A stretch of 64,000 bases of DNA from Acanthosepion lycidas (Eukaryota > Mollusca > Cephalopoda > Sepiida > Sepiidae): the NCBI GenBank assembly GCA_963932145.1, contig OZ010613.1, positions 38,958,514-39,022,513 of the forward strand, given 5' to 3'. A program made the translations under genes and the position numbers. The notes under the pieces were generated by a model, which saw nothing but the letters and a program-made list of their open reading frames with translations, was not told the origin of the DNA and made no database searches. Of this stretch, positions 31,700 to 42,164 are shown in pieces (position 1 is the first letter of the stretch; every line of letters starts with the position of its first letter).

Positions 31700-31835
31700 C
31701 TTACGTCCATATCATGCTGAAACACAGCTTCTCGTACGATCATCGAGGTTAAGCAACGCCGAGTCTGGTCAGTATTCAGAACCTGTATTCATTGCACCAC
31801 CCGCTTACAGCACTTGGTATTCCTTGCATTTAGCA
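31700..31835 (+). mobile_element. 5S-derived SINE head, rearranged
   Basis: TACGTCCATATCATGCTGAA, CTTCTCGTACGATCATCGAG, GTTAAGCAACGCCGAGTC and GGTCAGTATT follow 5S rRNA order. After about 31772 the sequence switches to the reversed tRNA-head junction (TGCACCACCCGCTTACAGC). This is the mark of an inverted recombination between two copies. Confidence 0.65.
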
Positions 31836-31841
31836 TTAATC

Positions 31842-31947
31842 ATATTATTATTATTATTATTATTATTATTAGGTTGGTGCAAAAATAATATCGTTTTTTG
31901 ACGTTAAAAATACGTCAAAAAACGATATTATTTTAGCACCAACCTAA

Positions 31948-32012
<65 letters not shown>
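31842..32012. repeat. (ATT)n microsatellite split by a MITE
   Basis: ATT triplets run 31842-31869 and 31949-32012 on both sides of the palindromic MITE. Confidence 0.9.
31870..31949. mobile_element. MADE1-like palindromic mariner MITE
   Basis: An 80-bp hairpin from TTAGGTTGGTGCAAAAATAA to its inverse, inserted at a TA-containing site of an ATT repeat. Both arms match over about 35 bp. At 80 bp it has the length of human MADE1. Confidence 0.88.
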
Positions 32013-32094
32013 TAGGTGCTGTGATCCTTTACAATGTGGAACGTCATAGATTTCCACAACTTATCCTTTGTATCTCTTAGAAATGTTTGTGTTT

Positions 32095-32580
32095 TTACTA
32101 TCTCTGCCATTCATTTTTCTGTCCCCCATTTACACAAACTCGTTAGGCATGATTCCATCGGTCCTTCTTGCCTTCAGTACGCGCTGGGAGTATCAAATTT
32201 TCCGAGCATTTTCTCTTCATTATGAGTCCTAGAAATTTCAACTGTCTCTTTCTGATAAATCCCCTTTTTTGTTTCCCTTTTCCCGCAAGATTTCCTCCTT
32301 ATTCACATGTTCCGCCCATAGTATTATCGATATTCTTATTAGAATCCCATCTCTATTGCCTCAAGTCCTCTTTTCATCTATAAGAAAACTGACCACCATT
32401 CACTGCCATATGAAGATTGATATTACATAGCAACTAAACACTGTTTTTCTTTCTTTCTAATAAAATTTTCCCGTTTCTTAATACTTTGCTTAACTTTATA
32501 AGGCACTTTCGAGGAGACATCGATTTTGGCGTCACATTTTCAGTTCTTTGTTGCTTCTTCTCGGGCTAACATTCTCAGCT
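32095..32580 (-). pseudogene. RTE-like LINE ORF, C-terminal relic
   Basis: Antisense phrases CATTATGAGTCCTAGAAATT, ATTCACATGTTCCGCCCATA and TTCTTAATACTTTGCTTAAC match the same family at 14391 (HIMRKE, WTEHVSNEE, KLSKVLR). Many indels; no open frame. Confidence 0.65.
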
Positions 32581-32589
32581 GACATTAAG

Positions 32590-32920
32590 TAGAAAGATGA
32601 TATTGAATGCAATTCTATGTCAGCTGCTAAGAAACCTGGTGCACTGTGTCGAGCAAGACAATTTTTTTATCCAGAATCTATCTTACATATCTATAAGTTC
32701 ATGCTTAGAATATTGCTGCCACGTTTGGTCCGGTGTCCCTGCTATTTATCTTAAGCTCCTTGATAGAATCCAAAGAAGACTCAGCAGTTATTGGTCCTGA
32801 TATGGCGGCTTGGCTTCAGTGACTTTCTTATCGCCGTAAGATTGACTCTCAGTGCATTTTCTATAAATACTTTCATGTTAATTGTTCGGATGAGCTCTTC
32901 GACAGGGTGTATTCATATTG
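32590..32920 (+). pseudogene. L2/CR1-like LINE post-RT fragment
   Basis: An ORF at 32597-32800 has LRNLVHCVEQDNFFIQNLSY, SSCLEYCCHVWSGVPAIYLK and LLDRIQRRL. The text after the stop keeps RKID-QCIFYKYFHVNCSDEL in other frames. It is colinear with 30975-31640 on the other strand. Confidence 0.78.
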
Positions 32921-33214
32921 TAAATACTCATTGGGGTTAAGTTTTAGAATTGTTATTTTATTCCCCCCCCCCAGACAACGAATTGTAAATATGGGGACTA
33001 GTTAGTATTTTTCATAGAGACAAAGAGGTATTATGGTGGTTGTAGTAAGAAAGGTACATATGAATGTGTTGTTTTGGTGTGAGGAATATTGTTTTGTACG
33101 ATTGGGTCAGTGTTTGCGGCTAGCTAAGTTATAGTTAAGACAGAAAAAACCGTCCTTTCCCCAATCCCCTTTTCGGCCTTGTGCCACATTTCTGTAGATA
33201 ACAGAATAAATATT
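32921..33214. other. Unassigned
   Basis: Contains TTTTCGGCCTTGTGCCACAT at 33171, a copy of the recurring GTGGCACAAGGCCGAAAA core in reverse. Otherwise featureless. Confidence 0.4.
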
Positions 33215-33560
33215 GCTCTTCGCCAGGGTGCCTAAACTTTTCGAATTTAAGCGCAGTCCTAGATTGGCGTCGAGATGTCATATTTAGCTGGTCAGATATA
33301 GTCATAAGTTCTATACTAACAGTTTCTTTTTTCGGAGTTCTCGCTTGTGGAACTCTTTTCCGGCTCCATGCTTTCCAGCCAACTTTAATCCACAAAAATT
33401 TAAATACATTGTCAATCGCTATCTACTGTTCTTGTGATTACTCTTTTCTCTTCCCACTCATTATTAAAGTTTCTCTTGTTAATTATTCCCCACTCTGTAA
33501 CCCCCCCCCCCGAGTCTTAGTGGCTTTACTGCCTTGCAGGGGTGATACCGATTAAAAAAT
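33215..33560 (+). pseudogene. L2/CR1-like LINE ORF end and 3' UTR
   Basis: Coding text LTVSFFGVLACGTLFRLHAF and QPTLIHKNLNTLSIAIYC leads to the UTR landmarks CTTAGTGGCTTTACTGCC and GGTGATACCGATTAAAAAAT. It is the plus-strand version of the tail at 34546 and 51765. Confidence 0.65.
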
Positions 33561-33734
33561 AATCATTTCCAAGATATTTACAATTCTGTACTTTATTGGT
33601 TTATTCGTAGCTCGAATCCTGGACTGTTTCCTGTTGCTTATAATCATCATAGTTGGTTACTTACAATTGATAGTTACCATCCTGTCGGCAGGGGCCTCAG
33701 AATACGCCGACTGCCCCTCTGCAGAGGTGCAATA

Positions 33735-34125
33735 AAACAATGAGGCGTCCTGGGTAAGATGATAAACTACATCTAACAGCAAGTCCTCTGATCGGGAGGT
33801 TTTGAAGAGCGTGGAACCAGCTCTTAATTGCTGGTGTTCCCATGTCCACCTTGACCCGGGGTGTTAGGGTCCCAGCTATGGGCAAATAGTTACCCCCCCC
33901 CCCAAAAAAAAAACTGGGGTCAAAACGCTATGAAAGTATTAAAAATTTTATAGTAAAAACAAAAAAACAAAAAAAAAAAGCAATCCATTTTCATAGTAAA
34001 AAAAAAAAAAAATACCAGCAATACATTTTTTGTAAAAAAAAAAAATTACTAATTCTCCCACCAAAATTAAATTTCGGCATTAAATGACCCATGAGGAGTT
34101 GATATGCCGCTAAACAAACAAATGG
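33735..34125 (+). mobile_element. Composite element copy 2, one 30-mer
   Basis: One unit of the 30-mer (GATAAACTACATCTAACAGC) is followed by the single-copy block GGGAGGTTTTGAAGAGCGTG to GGGTCCCAGCTATGGGC. A poor minisatellite of AATACCAGCAATACATTTTT words comes next, then the right tail TCGGCATTAAATGACCCATG and AACAAACAAATGG. It is the minimal form of the element that carries about 42 units at 42165. Confidence 0.75.
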
Positions 34126-34545
34126 ATAAATAACAATAAATAAACGTCATGGAATTGGAAAAAATAAAAGAAAACGGTTTGTTGTTTTTCCAAATTTGCA
34201 TAAAGATTTGTATGAAGTGCCCAGTTCACGAATAAAAGTTATTGTTTCAACGGGGATCCACGCTCCTTCTAACCAAAGGCACCATATTGGTTATGTCATT
34301 GTACGACGCAAGGATGGATTTTTCCCGCCAAATTTAAAATGCCATAAATCTTCAAATAACAACGAGATTTGTTTGAAACTCAGCGGAATTATTATTTTTA
34401 TCTTTTATCTAAAAATATTTACAAACGTTCATTGGGTGTGGGACTGGTGACGTCATCAAACGTGGGAGTGTTAAAATGCAAACAATTGCTTGAAAGCAAT
34501 GGCTTCATTTTTCAATGCAAATGATTCATGCAGATCGTACTTTTT
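34126..34545. other. Unrecognised ORF region
   Basis: A plus ORF at 34196-34450 (84 codons) contains SSRIKVIVSTGIHAPSNQRH and YVIVRRKDGFFPPNLKCHKS. It is protein-like, but I know no family with this text. There is no splice or promoter evidence. Confidence 0.25.
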
Positions 34546-34935
34546 TCAATCATTTCACCCCAAGTAAGGCAATAAATGCATAATTTACCATAACAGGAGG
34601 CACGCAACATGGTGTACGGTCTAAGAGTTTTATTTTTTTTTTAATCATTTCACTACAGCCAGGCAATAAAACCTCTAAGACGCAAGGGGGTTACTGAGGG
34701 CTAGATAAACTGATAAAAAGAACATTATAAGGTAGAGAAAACATTAAAAGAACAATAATTAAGAAGACAGAATATAACGATTGACATTGCTTTTAAATTT
34801 TTGAAGATCAAAGTTGGTTGGGAAGTAAGAAGCCGGTAGAGAGCTTCACAAACGAGAAGTGTGAGGAGAGAAACTGTTAGTATAGAACTTACGGTTATAT
34901 CCAGCAGTTTCAATATCTTACAGTCAATCTAGTAC
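34546..34935 (-). pseudogene. L2/CR1-like LINE 3' end (two tails)
   Basis: Antisense tail landmarks occur twice (CATTTCACCCCAAGTAAGGC at 34551, CATTTCACTACAGCCAGGC at 34648). Coding text such as TLIFKNLKAMSIVIF follows up to 34913. The doubling of the tail suggests one insertion into another, or a local duplication. Confidence 0.6.
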
Positions 34936-34939
34936 GACG

Positions 34940-35840
34940 CTTAAATTTATAAAGTCTAGAGGAAAGTAATATTTGTGTAATAATACAAATGTGACACAAG
35001 GCCGAAATGAGTAGATGAAGGAAGGCTTTTCTTCAATCTGTCTTATCTTAAACTTAACTAGCCACAAAACACTGACCCAAACAAACTACAATGTCCCTTG
35101 CACTTAAACAACACATTCTTACTACAGTCGACACAATTCTTCAGAGTCTCTATGAAATCCTAATTAATTCCCATATGTACAATTTATTTGTGGTGGTGGA
35201 GAATAAAAATAATAACTTTTAAAAATAAAACCCCAAAGAAGATTTATAAAAGAGGAAATTAATATTTATTTTGATAATACAAAAATGTGGCGCAGAGGCC
35301 AAAAGGAGCGACAGGGAAAGGCCGGTCTTTAATCTGTCTTATCTTAAACTTACCACAGTATTCATATATATTGAAATATAGCACAGTATTCCTTACACTG
35401 AAAGGGCACCTCGGTGTAGTGCAATGGTTAATAAGCTTGTCTCCCCAAAACAATTACAACTACAGAGTGGGTTCGATCCTCACTGGGTTCTCCATACTAT
35501 CGGCCTTGTGACACATCTAAACAACGCTTAGAAAATCAGTATTCCTTACACGGAAACAAAGATTCTTACTTATCATTCTTACTACAGCCGCCATAATATC
35601 TCAAAGTCTATGAAGTCGGTAGGTAGTTCCTATATGTACAATTATTCTGTGAGAGGGGGGTGGGATTAAAAATAACAACATTTAAAAATGAAACCTCAAT
35701 GAATATTTACAATGGCTGCAACTTATATACAAGAAACTAAATAAAATAGTGTTAGTAATAAAACTACAATCCTGAATAGAGGAAAGGGATATTTTTTTTT
35801 GAGTAATATAAAGTGTGGCACAAGGCCAAAAATGTCTTTG
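34940..35840. repeat. Tandem blocks around the GGCACAAGGCC core
   Basis: GAGGAAA-TAATATTT, AATGTG(A/G)C(A/G)CA-AGGCC and CTGTCTTATCTTAAACTTA recur near 34970, 35250 and 35780. TCTTACTACAG-CG followed by CATATGTACAATT recurs near 35117 and 35576. These are two to three unequal copies of a block of roughly 300-550 bp. Confidence 0.6.
35400..35530 (+). mobile_element. Short tRNA-headed SINE
   Basis: GGTGTAGTGCAATGGTTAAT (A box), GTGGGTTCGATCCTCACTGG (B box) and TCGGCCTTGTGACACATCTA. It lies inside the tandem blocks. It is the best conserved copy of the variant also seen at 28083. Confidence 0.75.
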
Positions 35841-36049
35841 CTTCATATTTGTAATGGGCTCATCATTTGAACCCATATTCAGCTAGTCAGAAAAAAATGC
35901 TACTTCCTATTGCTGTACAGTATCTTCCAGAGATGTAAATCGTTCCTTCCTCTTATTAAGTCGAAGTGGAATTATTGAAGCAGCTTGTTGTGACCTCGAA
36001 GCTTTTTTTTTTTTTTAAATAAAACTGCAGCACAAAAAGAAAACTACAA
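35841..36049. other. Nothing recognised
   Basis: AT-rich spacer with a T-run at 36005-36017. Confidence 0.35.
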
Positions 36050-36830
36050 GAGCTCGTACAGGCGGTAGAGAAGGAACGCGAGAAGAAAGGACTAAACATA
36101 TATATTGTGAGAAGACTGGAAGTATGGTTTCAGCAAAAGAAACAGCCCAATATGCAAATTACAAGTTATCAATACCAAAATCAAACAACTACAACAATTT
36201 AAATGTCTGGAAAGTGTACAGAAAGTGCGATACTGAAATTCGAAGGCGCATTGGGATAGCGAAAAATACCTTCCAAAAGCCAAGCAAAGTATTAAGAAGC
36301 AGAAAAAAACTTCGTTAGACAACAAAGAAAAGAGTACTGAATAGAAACATAAGTCCTCCCGTATGGTAGTGAATGATGGACAATCTCCTCGTGGATGAAC
36401 AGAGGCGGCAGAAATGTTCTTCAAAAGAAGGATGCTGAGGAGACTGTTGACCGAACATGTGAGCAATGATGAAGTATTAGACAAAATAAAACAAGAGACA
36501 AACTTATACTTAACATTAGAAAGAGACAGTTGAAATTTCTAGGGCACATAAGGAGGAAAGAGGGCTTAGAATATTTGACACTCACAGGGCATATTAAAGG
36601 CAAGAGGGACAGACTTAGCATCAGAAAGAGTCAGTTGAAATTTCTAGGGCACATAATGAGGAAAGAGTGATTAAAAATTTTGATACTCACAGGACAGATT
36701 GAAGGAGGGGGATAGGGGGAAATGACCGTGTAACCTATCTAGAGAGCTTGAGTAAATAGATGGCGGAACAAGTTTTAGGAGAAATAATCGAAAGACAAAA
36801 TAGTTTATAAAGAAAGGAACGGATTTGTGT
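36050..36830 (+). pseudogene. RTE-like LINE ORF, C-terminal relic with internal duplication
   Basis: An ORF at 36124-36318 has CDTEIRRRIGIAKNTFQKPS and KVLRSRKKLR, preceded by AYANYKLSIPKSNN-like text that matches the family's LQVNN segment. Downstream, in other frames, a block of about 130 bp encoding RKRQLKFLGHIRRKEG and LTLTGHIKGKRDR occurs twice (36510 and 36620). The end near 36780 corresponds to GEIIERQ. It has stops and shifts throughout. Confidence 0.78.
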
Positions 36831-38090
36831 TTAAAGGCACTATTCAGCTTTGTTTGTTCATTGACGCACTCTGTAACCGGCAGGTCAAAGCACGTCAGAT
36901 CTAATGACGGTTTTCCCCTAATGGGTCACATGTTCGAATCCGGCCGGAGAATGCATATTTTCTCGAATACGATTCCCCCCACCAAAAAAAAAAAAAAAAA
37001 ATAATGTTTAATAAATAAACGGAGCGTCTACTCAAATACGAGTATCCAGTAAAGATAACGTTTAAGTAATAAAAATATGTTGGATTAATAAATAAAAAAT
37101 GCATTCCTTTCTTTAGAATTTACTATGTTTACGTTAGGATACGAAACTCAGCAAATATGATGTTTTCGAGAGTCAGAGAAAAATCTGTGTTTAAAGGCAC
37201 GATTCAGACGAAAACAAACAAATATACTGTTTAATAAATAAACTGGGCGTCTATTCAAATACAAGTATCCAGGAAAAATTAACGTTTAAGTAATAAAAAT
37301 ATGTTCGATTAATAAATAAAAAAATCCATTGTTTTCTTTAGAATTTGACTTGTTTAAGTTAGGATACAAAACTGAGAGCACACACACACACACACATATA
37401 CATACGCACACATACATTTCTCCTTTTAGTTTTGTTAATAGCTTTATTTTGTTCAATTAAGTGAAAACAGCAAAACAATCCATTCCTTTGTTTGCAAATT
37501 GCTTTGTTTACGTTAGGATACGAAACTGAGTAGATATGTTTATTTCGAGAGTCAGAGAAAAATCTGTGTCTTAAGGCACTATACAGACTTTGGTGTCGAG
37601 TGGTCAGATATAATGACGTTTAACCCTAGGGGAACGCAGGTTCGAATCCTGGTGGAAGGTGTATATTTTTCTAATAAAATTTCTTGAATATACAGGCCGA
37701 TAGACGAAAACAAATGAATATGCCCTTTAATAAATACATGGAGCATCTACTCAAATAAGAGTATCCACTAAAAGTAACGTTTAAGTCATAAAAATCTGGC
37801 AGATTATTAAATTTAAAAAAATCCATTCCTTTCTTTAGAAATTGCTTTGTTCACGTTAGGATACGAAACTGTACAAATATGTTCATTTCGAGAATCAGAG
37901 AAAAATCTGTGTTTAAAGGCGAAAATAAATAAATAGACTATTTAATAAATAAACGGCGCGTCTACTCAAATACGTGTATCCACTAAAAATAATGTTTAAT
38001 TAATAAATTAATGGATTAATAACTAAAAAAATGTATTCGTTTCTTTAGAAATTGCTTTGTTCACGTCAGACACAAAACTTTCCCTCTGAA
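36825..38090. repeat. Four-copy tandem of a ~350-bp block with a tRNA-like part
   Basis: TCTGTGTTTAAAGGCAC-type text recurs near 36828, 37183, 37566 and 37907. ACGTTAGGATACGAAACTGA recurs near 37131, 37371, 37513 and 37856. CGTCTACTCAAATACGAGTA recurs four times. Two units hold a class II tRNA-like segment (36870-36955, 37580-37662) with a perfect B box, GGTTCGAATCC, in the second. It looks like a SINE amplified in tandem with its flank. Confidence 0.75.
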
Positions 38091-38185
38091 AGTTCTCCAC
38101 TGCCTTAACTGGGTATTGAACTCACACTCTTTGGGTCCTGTCACTGGATCTAACCAACGCCTTTCAGAGAACTTTCAGAGGGAAA
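38083..38185. repeat. Inverted repeat with a reversed tRNA-like core
   Basis: TTTCCCTCTGAAAGTTCTC returns inverted as GAGAACTTTCAGAGGGAAAA about 80 bp on. The interior reads, on the minus strand, GCGTTGGTTAGATCCAGTG and GAGTTCAATACCC, tRNA-like A and B boxes. A looser copy is at 41395-41540. It forms the left part of the hammerhead-like repeat element. Confidence 0.7.
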
Positions 38186-38425
38186 ATTAGCAGGAGATAA
38201 CTGATAACTGACATCCATCAAACATGGCACGTGGAACTAGAACAGTCTACCCGAGTGATCGAAATAAAGGGTTCAGTTCGAAATTCCAACCACCTGAAGA
38301 AGGCCGGAGCGTACAACGGCCGAAACGTTGTGACAAATATGGCGACAAAGATGAGGACAATAGTCCGACTACTGTAAATAATACCTCATCTCAGAAATAT
38401 AGACAGACACAAAACATAACGTTTA
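38175..38425 (+). repeat. Hammerhead-like repeat family, best copy
   Basis: GACATCCATCAAACATGGCA opens the unit. The core near 38290 is CTGAAGA-AGGCC-GGAGCGTACAAC-GGCC-GAAACGTTGTG, with every fixed hammerhead core base present. ATGAGGACAATAGTCCGACT and CTCATCTCAGAAATATAGAC follow. A 77-codon ORF (38224-38457) runs through it and is partly kept in other copies. Confidence 0.75.
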
Positions 38426-38474
38426 AAGGAATTTACATGATTACGAATCTCGTATAAACTATTAGTTTTTCTCT

Positions 38475-38680
38475 TCCTAGACTAATTGCCACCGAAGACT
38501 ATAGGATCCAGTCTGGCCGTCCATTCTTACTCACAGCGAGTGGAGATAGTTTCACAGCTGTTATCTATCGAGTGTTAGCTCGTAAGTAAATGGAATGAAC
38601 TCGACTGGAATTCGAACTCGGCATTTCTATTCTACAACCCAAGCTTCTATCCATTACACTACCGTGTCTCTTAATAAGAT
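38475..38680 (-). mobile_element. tRNA-headed SINE variant (reversed)
   Basis: The reversed B box is CTGGAATTCGAACTCGG and the reversed A box CCATTACACTACCGTGTC. The tail side (CTATAGGATCCAGTCTGGC, GCTGTTATCTATCGAGTG) differs from both other long-SINE tails, so this is a third tail type. Confidence 0.65.
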
Positions 38681-38825
38681 GCCATATCGGATTTTATTTA
38701 AAAAAATCCATAAACAAATATACTGTTTCGGAAAGAACTGAAGCCAGCAGATTTAGATTCGTAGACGTTCCAACGAAAAATGTGCATTCCTTAAATTTTG
38801 TAATTCAAAAGTTACTCTATCAACG

Positions 38826-38930
38826 CGGCCTCCGTGGTCGAATTGGTAAAGTCACGTTTCGACTATAGAAGTGGTTTCCCCGAGGGAAAGAAAAGGATAC
38901 ACGTTCGATTCCTATTGGGGGACACATTTG
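38826..38930 (+). mobile_element. tRNA-like sequence, SINE head or tRNA pseudogene
   Basis: GCGGCCTCCGTGGTCGAATT, GGTAAAGTC and the B box ACGTTCGATTCC define A and B boxes. The middle is too long and unpaired for a working tRNA, and the acceptor strands do not pair well. Confidence 0.5.
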
Positions 38931-39054
38931 CCTTTAGTAGAATCAATCTAGCCCGATTGTTATTAATTTCAATGTTTAAGAAGAAAAAGAAAAAAAAAAA
39001 CAGTGACATCATATCAAACGTTTAGAGCAATTAGAAATACACGTATATATATAT

Positions 39055-39430
39055 AGTAAATGTAACAGAAGTGGCTTTTAACCATAATAAATGTAATAGA
39101 AGTCGCTTTCAACCATAATAAATGAAACAGAAGTAGCTTTCAACCATAATAAATGTAACAGAAGTAGCTTTCAACCATAATAAATGTAATAGAAGTAGCT
39201 TTCAACCATAATAAATGTAATAGAAGTAGCTTTCAACCATAATACATGTTACAGAAGTAGCTTTCAACCGTAATAAATGTAATAGAAGTAGCTTTCAACC
39301 ATAATAAATGTTACAGAAGTAGCTTTCAACCATAATAAATGTAATAGAAGTAGCTTTCAACCATAATAAATGTAACAGAAGTAGCTTTCAACCATAATAA
39401 ATGTGATAGAAGTAGCTTTCAACCATACAC
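39055..39430. repeat. 31-bp minisatellite
   Basis: AGAAGTAGCTTTCAACCATA and ATAAATGTAA recur every 31 bp, 12 times. Unit variants differ mainly at GTAATAG versus GTAACAG. Confidence 0.93.
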
Positions 39431-39565
39431 TTTCTTTCTTCTGTATCTGCGGATTTCCTACAGTGACGTCACCGCTCTTTTGGTCAATAAGGTAATATTA
39501 GCCGCTTCCTTATAAGGAATCATTCAGCATACATTGACCTAACTTAAAAATCCGAGACATGATTT

Positions 39566-39624
39566 TTCCATTTCAATGTTTCAGTTAGACGAAAGGCACG
39601 CCTGACTGAAACATTGAAATGGAT
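39566..39624. repeat. Short hairpin with 20-bp arms
   Basis: CCATTTCAATGTTTCAGTTA and its inverse flank a 14-base loop (GACGAAAGGCACGC region). A T-run follows at 39647-39666, so a transcript from here would resemble a stem with a U tail. Confidence 0.8.
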
Positions 39625-39669
39625 AAATTCCGTATTAATTTCCCTTTTTTTTTTTTTTTTTTTTTTAGC

Positions 39670-40259
39670 TTTCACAGTTAAATTTCTATTTCTGAAACGA
39701 ACTCAGTCCACGCCAGGATTGATAAAACAGACGACCGGTGTTTTCATCTGCCGAAATAGGCTATTCCCCATATGAGGTGATTTTGTATTTTATTGTTTAT
39801 TAATTATTTGTTCTGTAATAATAAATACATTGAGCTCATTTTGCGGATAATTTTTAATATTTTACATTACTAGGATTCACTTGGATTATATACCAACGGG
39901 TTTTTTACCGTTGATATTATGTCTGCTAATTTTTAACAAAATCCGTTCATACTCACAAATAACGTTCCGTGTATCGATATTAAAGAATGAGAGAAATATG
40001 CTATAACTGTTTAAATTTCTTTTATTTTCATTTCCCAAGTACTTTTGATCTTCTTCCACGATCATCTTCAGGGGTGCAAGTAGTACAAAACTATGTCTTG
40101 TTCAAGGGTGCAAGTATTTATACAAAGCTGTGAGTTGCTATCCATTAGCGTAATTTTTCATTATGATTTTAAATGCAAACGGTTTTACAATCTTTTGAGC
40201 GTTCATTAGAAAGTGAAAAAATGATCCATTATACATATGATATAGAGGAAAAACATTGC
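39670..40259. other. Unassigned
   Basis: AT-rich. On the minus strand near 40050 CACCCCTGAAGATGATCGTG recalls the CTGAAGA motif of the hammerhead-like family, but no GAAA partner was found. CAAGGGTGCAAGTATTTATA and GGGGTGCAAGTAGTACAAA form a small local duplication. Confidence 0.4.
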
Positions 40260-41390
<1,131 letters not shown>

Positions 41391-41394
41391 GTCT

Positions 41395-41712
41395 CAGTTA
41401 TTTCCCTTTAACTCAGTTCTCTGAGATTTTCGTTCACCACTGCTGTATTGAACTCACAACTATTTTGAGCCTAGTCACTTGATGTAACCAACGTATTTGT
41501 CCACTGGGACATGTGTTCTTGAGAACAATCTCCCCGGTGGAAGAAATAAACAGTTTGGTTCGAAATTCCATTCATCTGAAGAAGGCCGGAGCGTACAACA
41601 GCCGAAACGTTTTGAATATGGTAGTGAAGATGAGGATAACAGTTCGAATAATGTAAATAATACAAGTAATCATAATACCTCATCTCAGAGATATAGACAG
41701 ATACAGAGTGCC
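41395..41712 (+). repeat. Hammerhead-like repeat family with tRNA-like left part
   Basis: The left part (TGTATTGAACTCACAACTAT, CTTGATGTAACCAACG) matches 38097-38165. The core near 41575 is CTGAAGA-AGGCC-GGAGCGTACAAC-AGCC-GAAACGTTTTG, with one mismatch in stem II. It ends CTCATCTCAGAGATATAGAC. With the copy at 38083 it defines an element of about 330 bp. Confidence 0.72.
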
Positions 41713-42160
41713 TAGTTAAAAAAAAAAAAAGGGGCAAATTTATTATAACTACGTTATCTTTCAGGAATAGTTGATCTTGGATAACCTTGAATAAATTTCT
41801 TGGTTATTCATGACCTTGAATAACCATTCGACTCACGTGTTACGACTTACCTCTGATTGGTTCTTTTATGATTGATTAATTGCTGCTCGATCATGTGACT
41901 CTTCACTTAAAGGTTATTTACAGACAACTTTCGTCTTTCGTTCTGCCCTTCTCGTATGACTAAACTCACCACAGATTTTGAGCAGCAAATTATCGTACTT
42001 TTCAAAGAATATTCGATGTGGGGATTGACGCAATTTGCAGAAATTCTTCTTGAATTTTTCTGTCACCTCAGTTTTTTCCTCATTTTTCTGAACTTACCGT
42101 ATTTTACTGGGCACCCTGCATTATATGAATATATACTTCTTTTTTAAATGTCCGTTTTTT
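41713..42160. other. Unassigned flank of composite copy 3
   Basis: CCTTGAATAA occurs three times in 41780-41830. GCACCCTGCATTATAT near 42109 resembles a Tc1/mariner-type right end but has no partner. Confidence 0.35.
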
Positions 42161-42164
42161 AAGC

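Noticed and set aside
38287..38330. Active hammerhead ribozyme called outright
   Set aside because: Core boxes are there, but stem I is not found, stem III would be two pairs at most, and the base at the cleavage position is G in most copies. Reported only as a resemblance.
38826..38930. Functional tRNA gene
   Set aside because: A and B boxes are present, but acceptor and anticodon stems do not pair well and the length is wrong.
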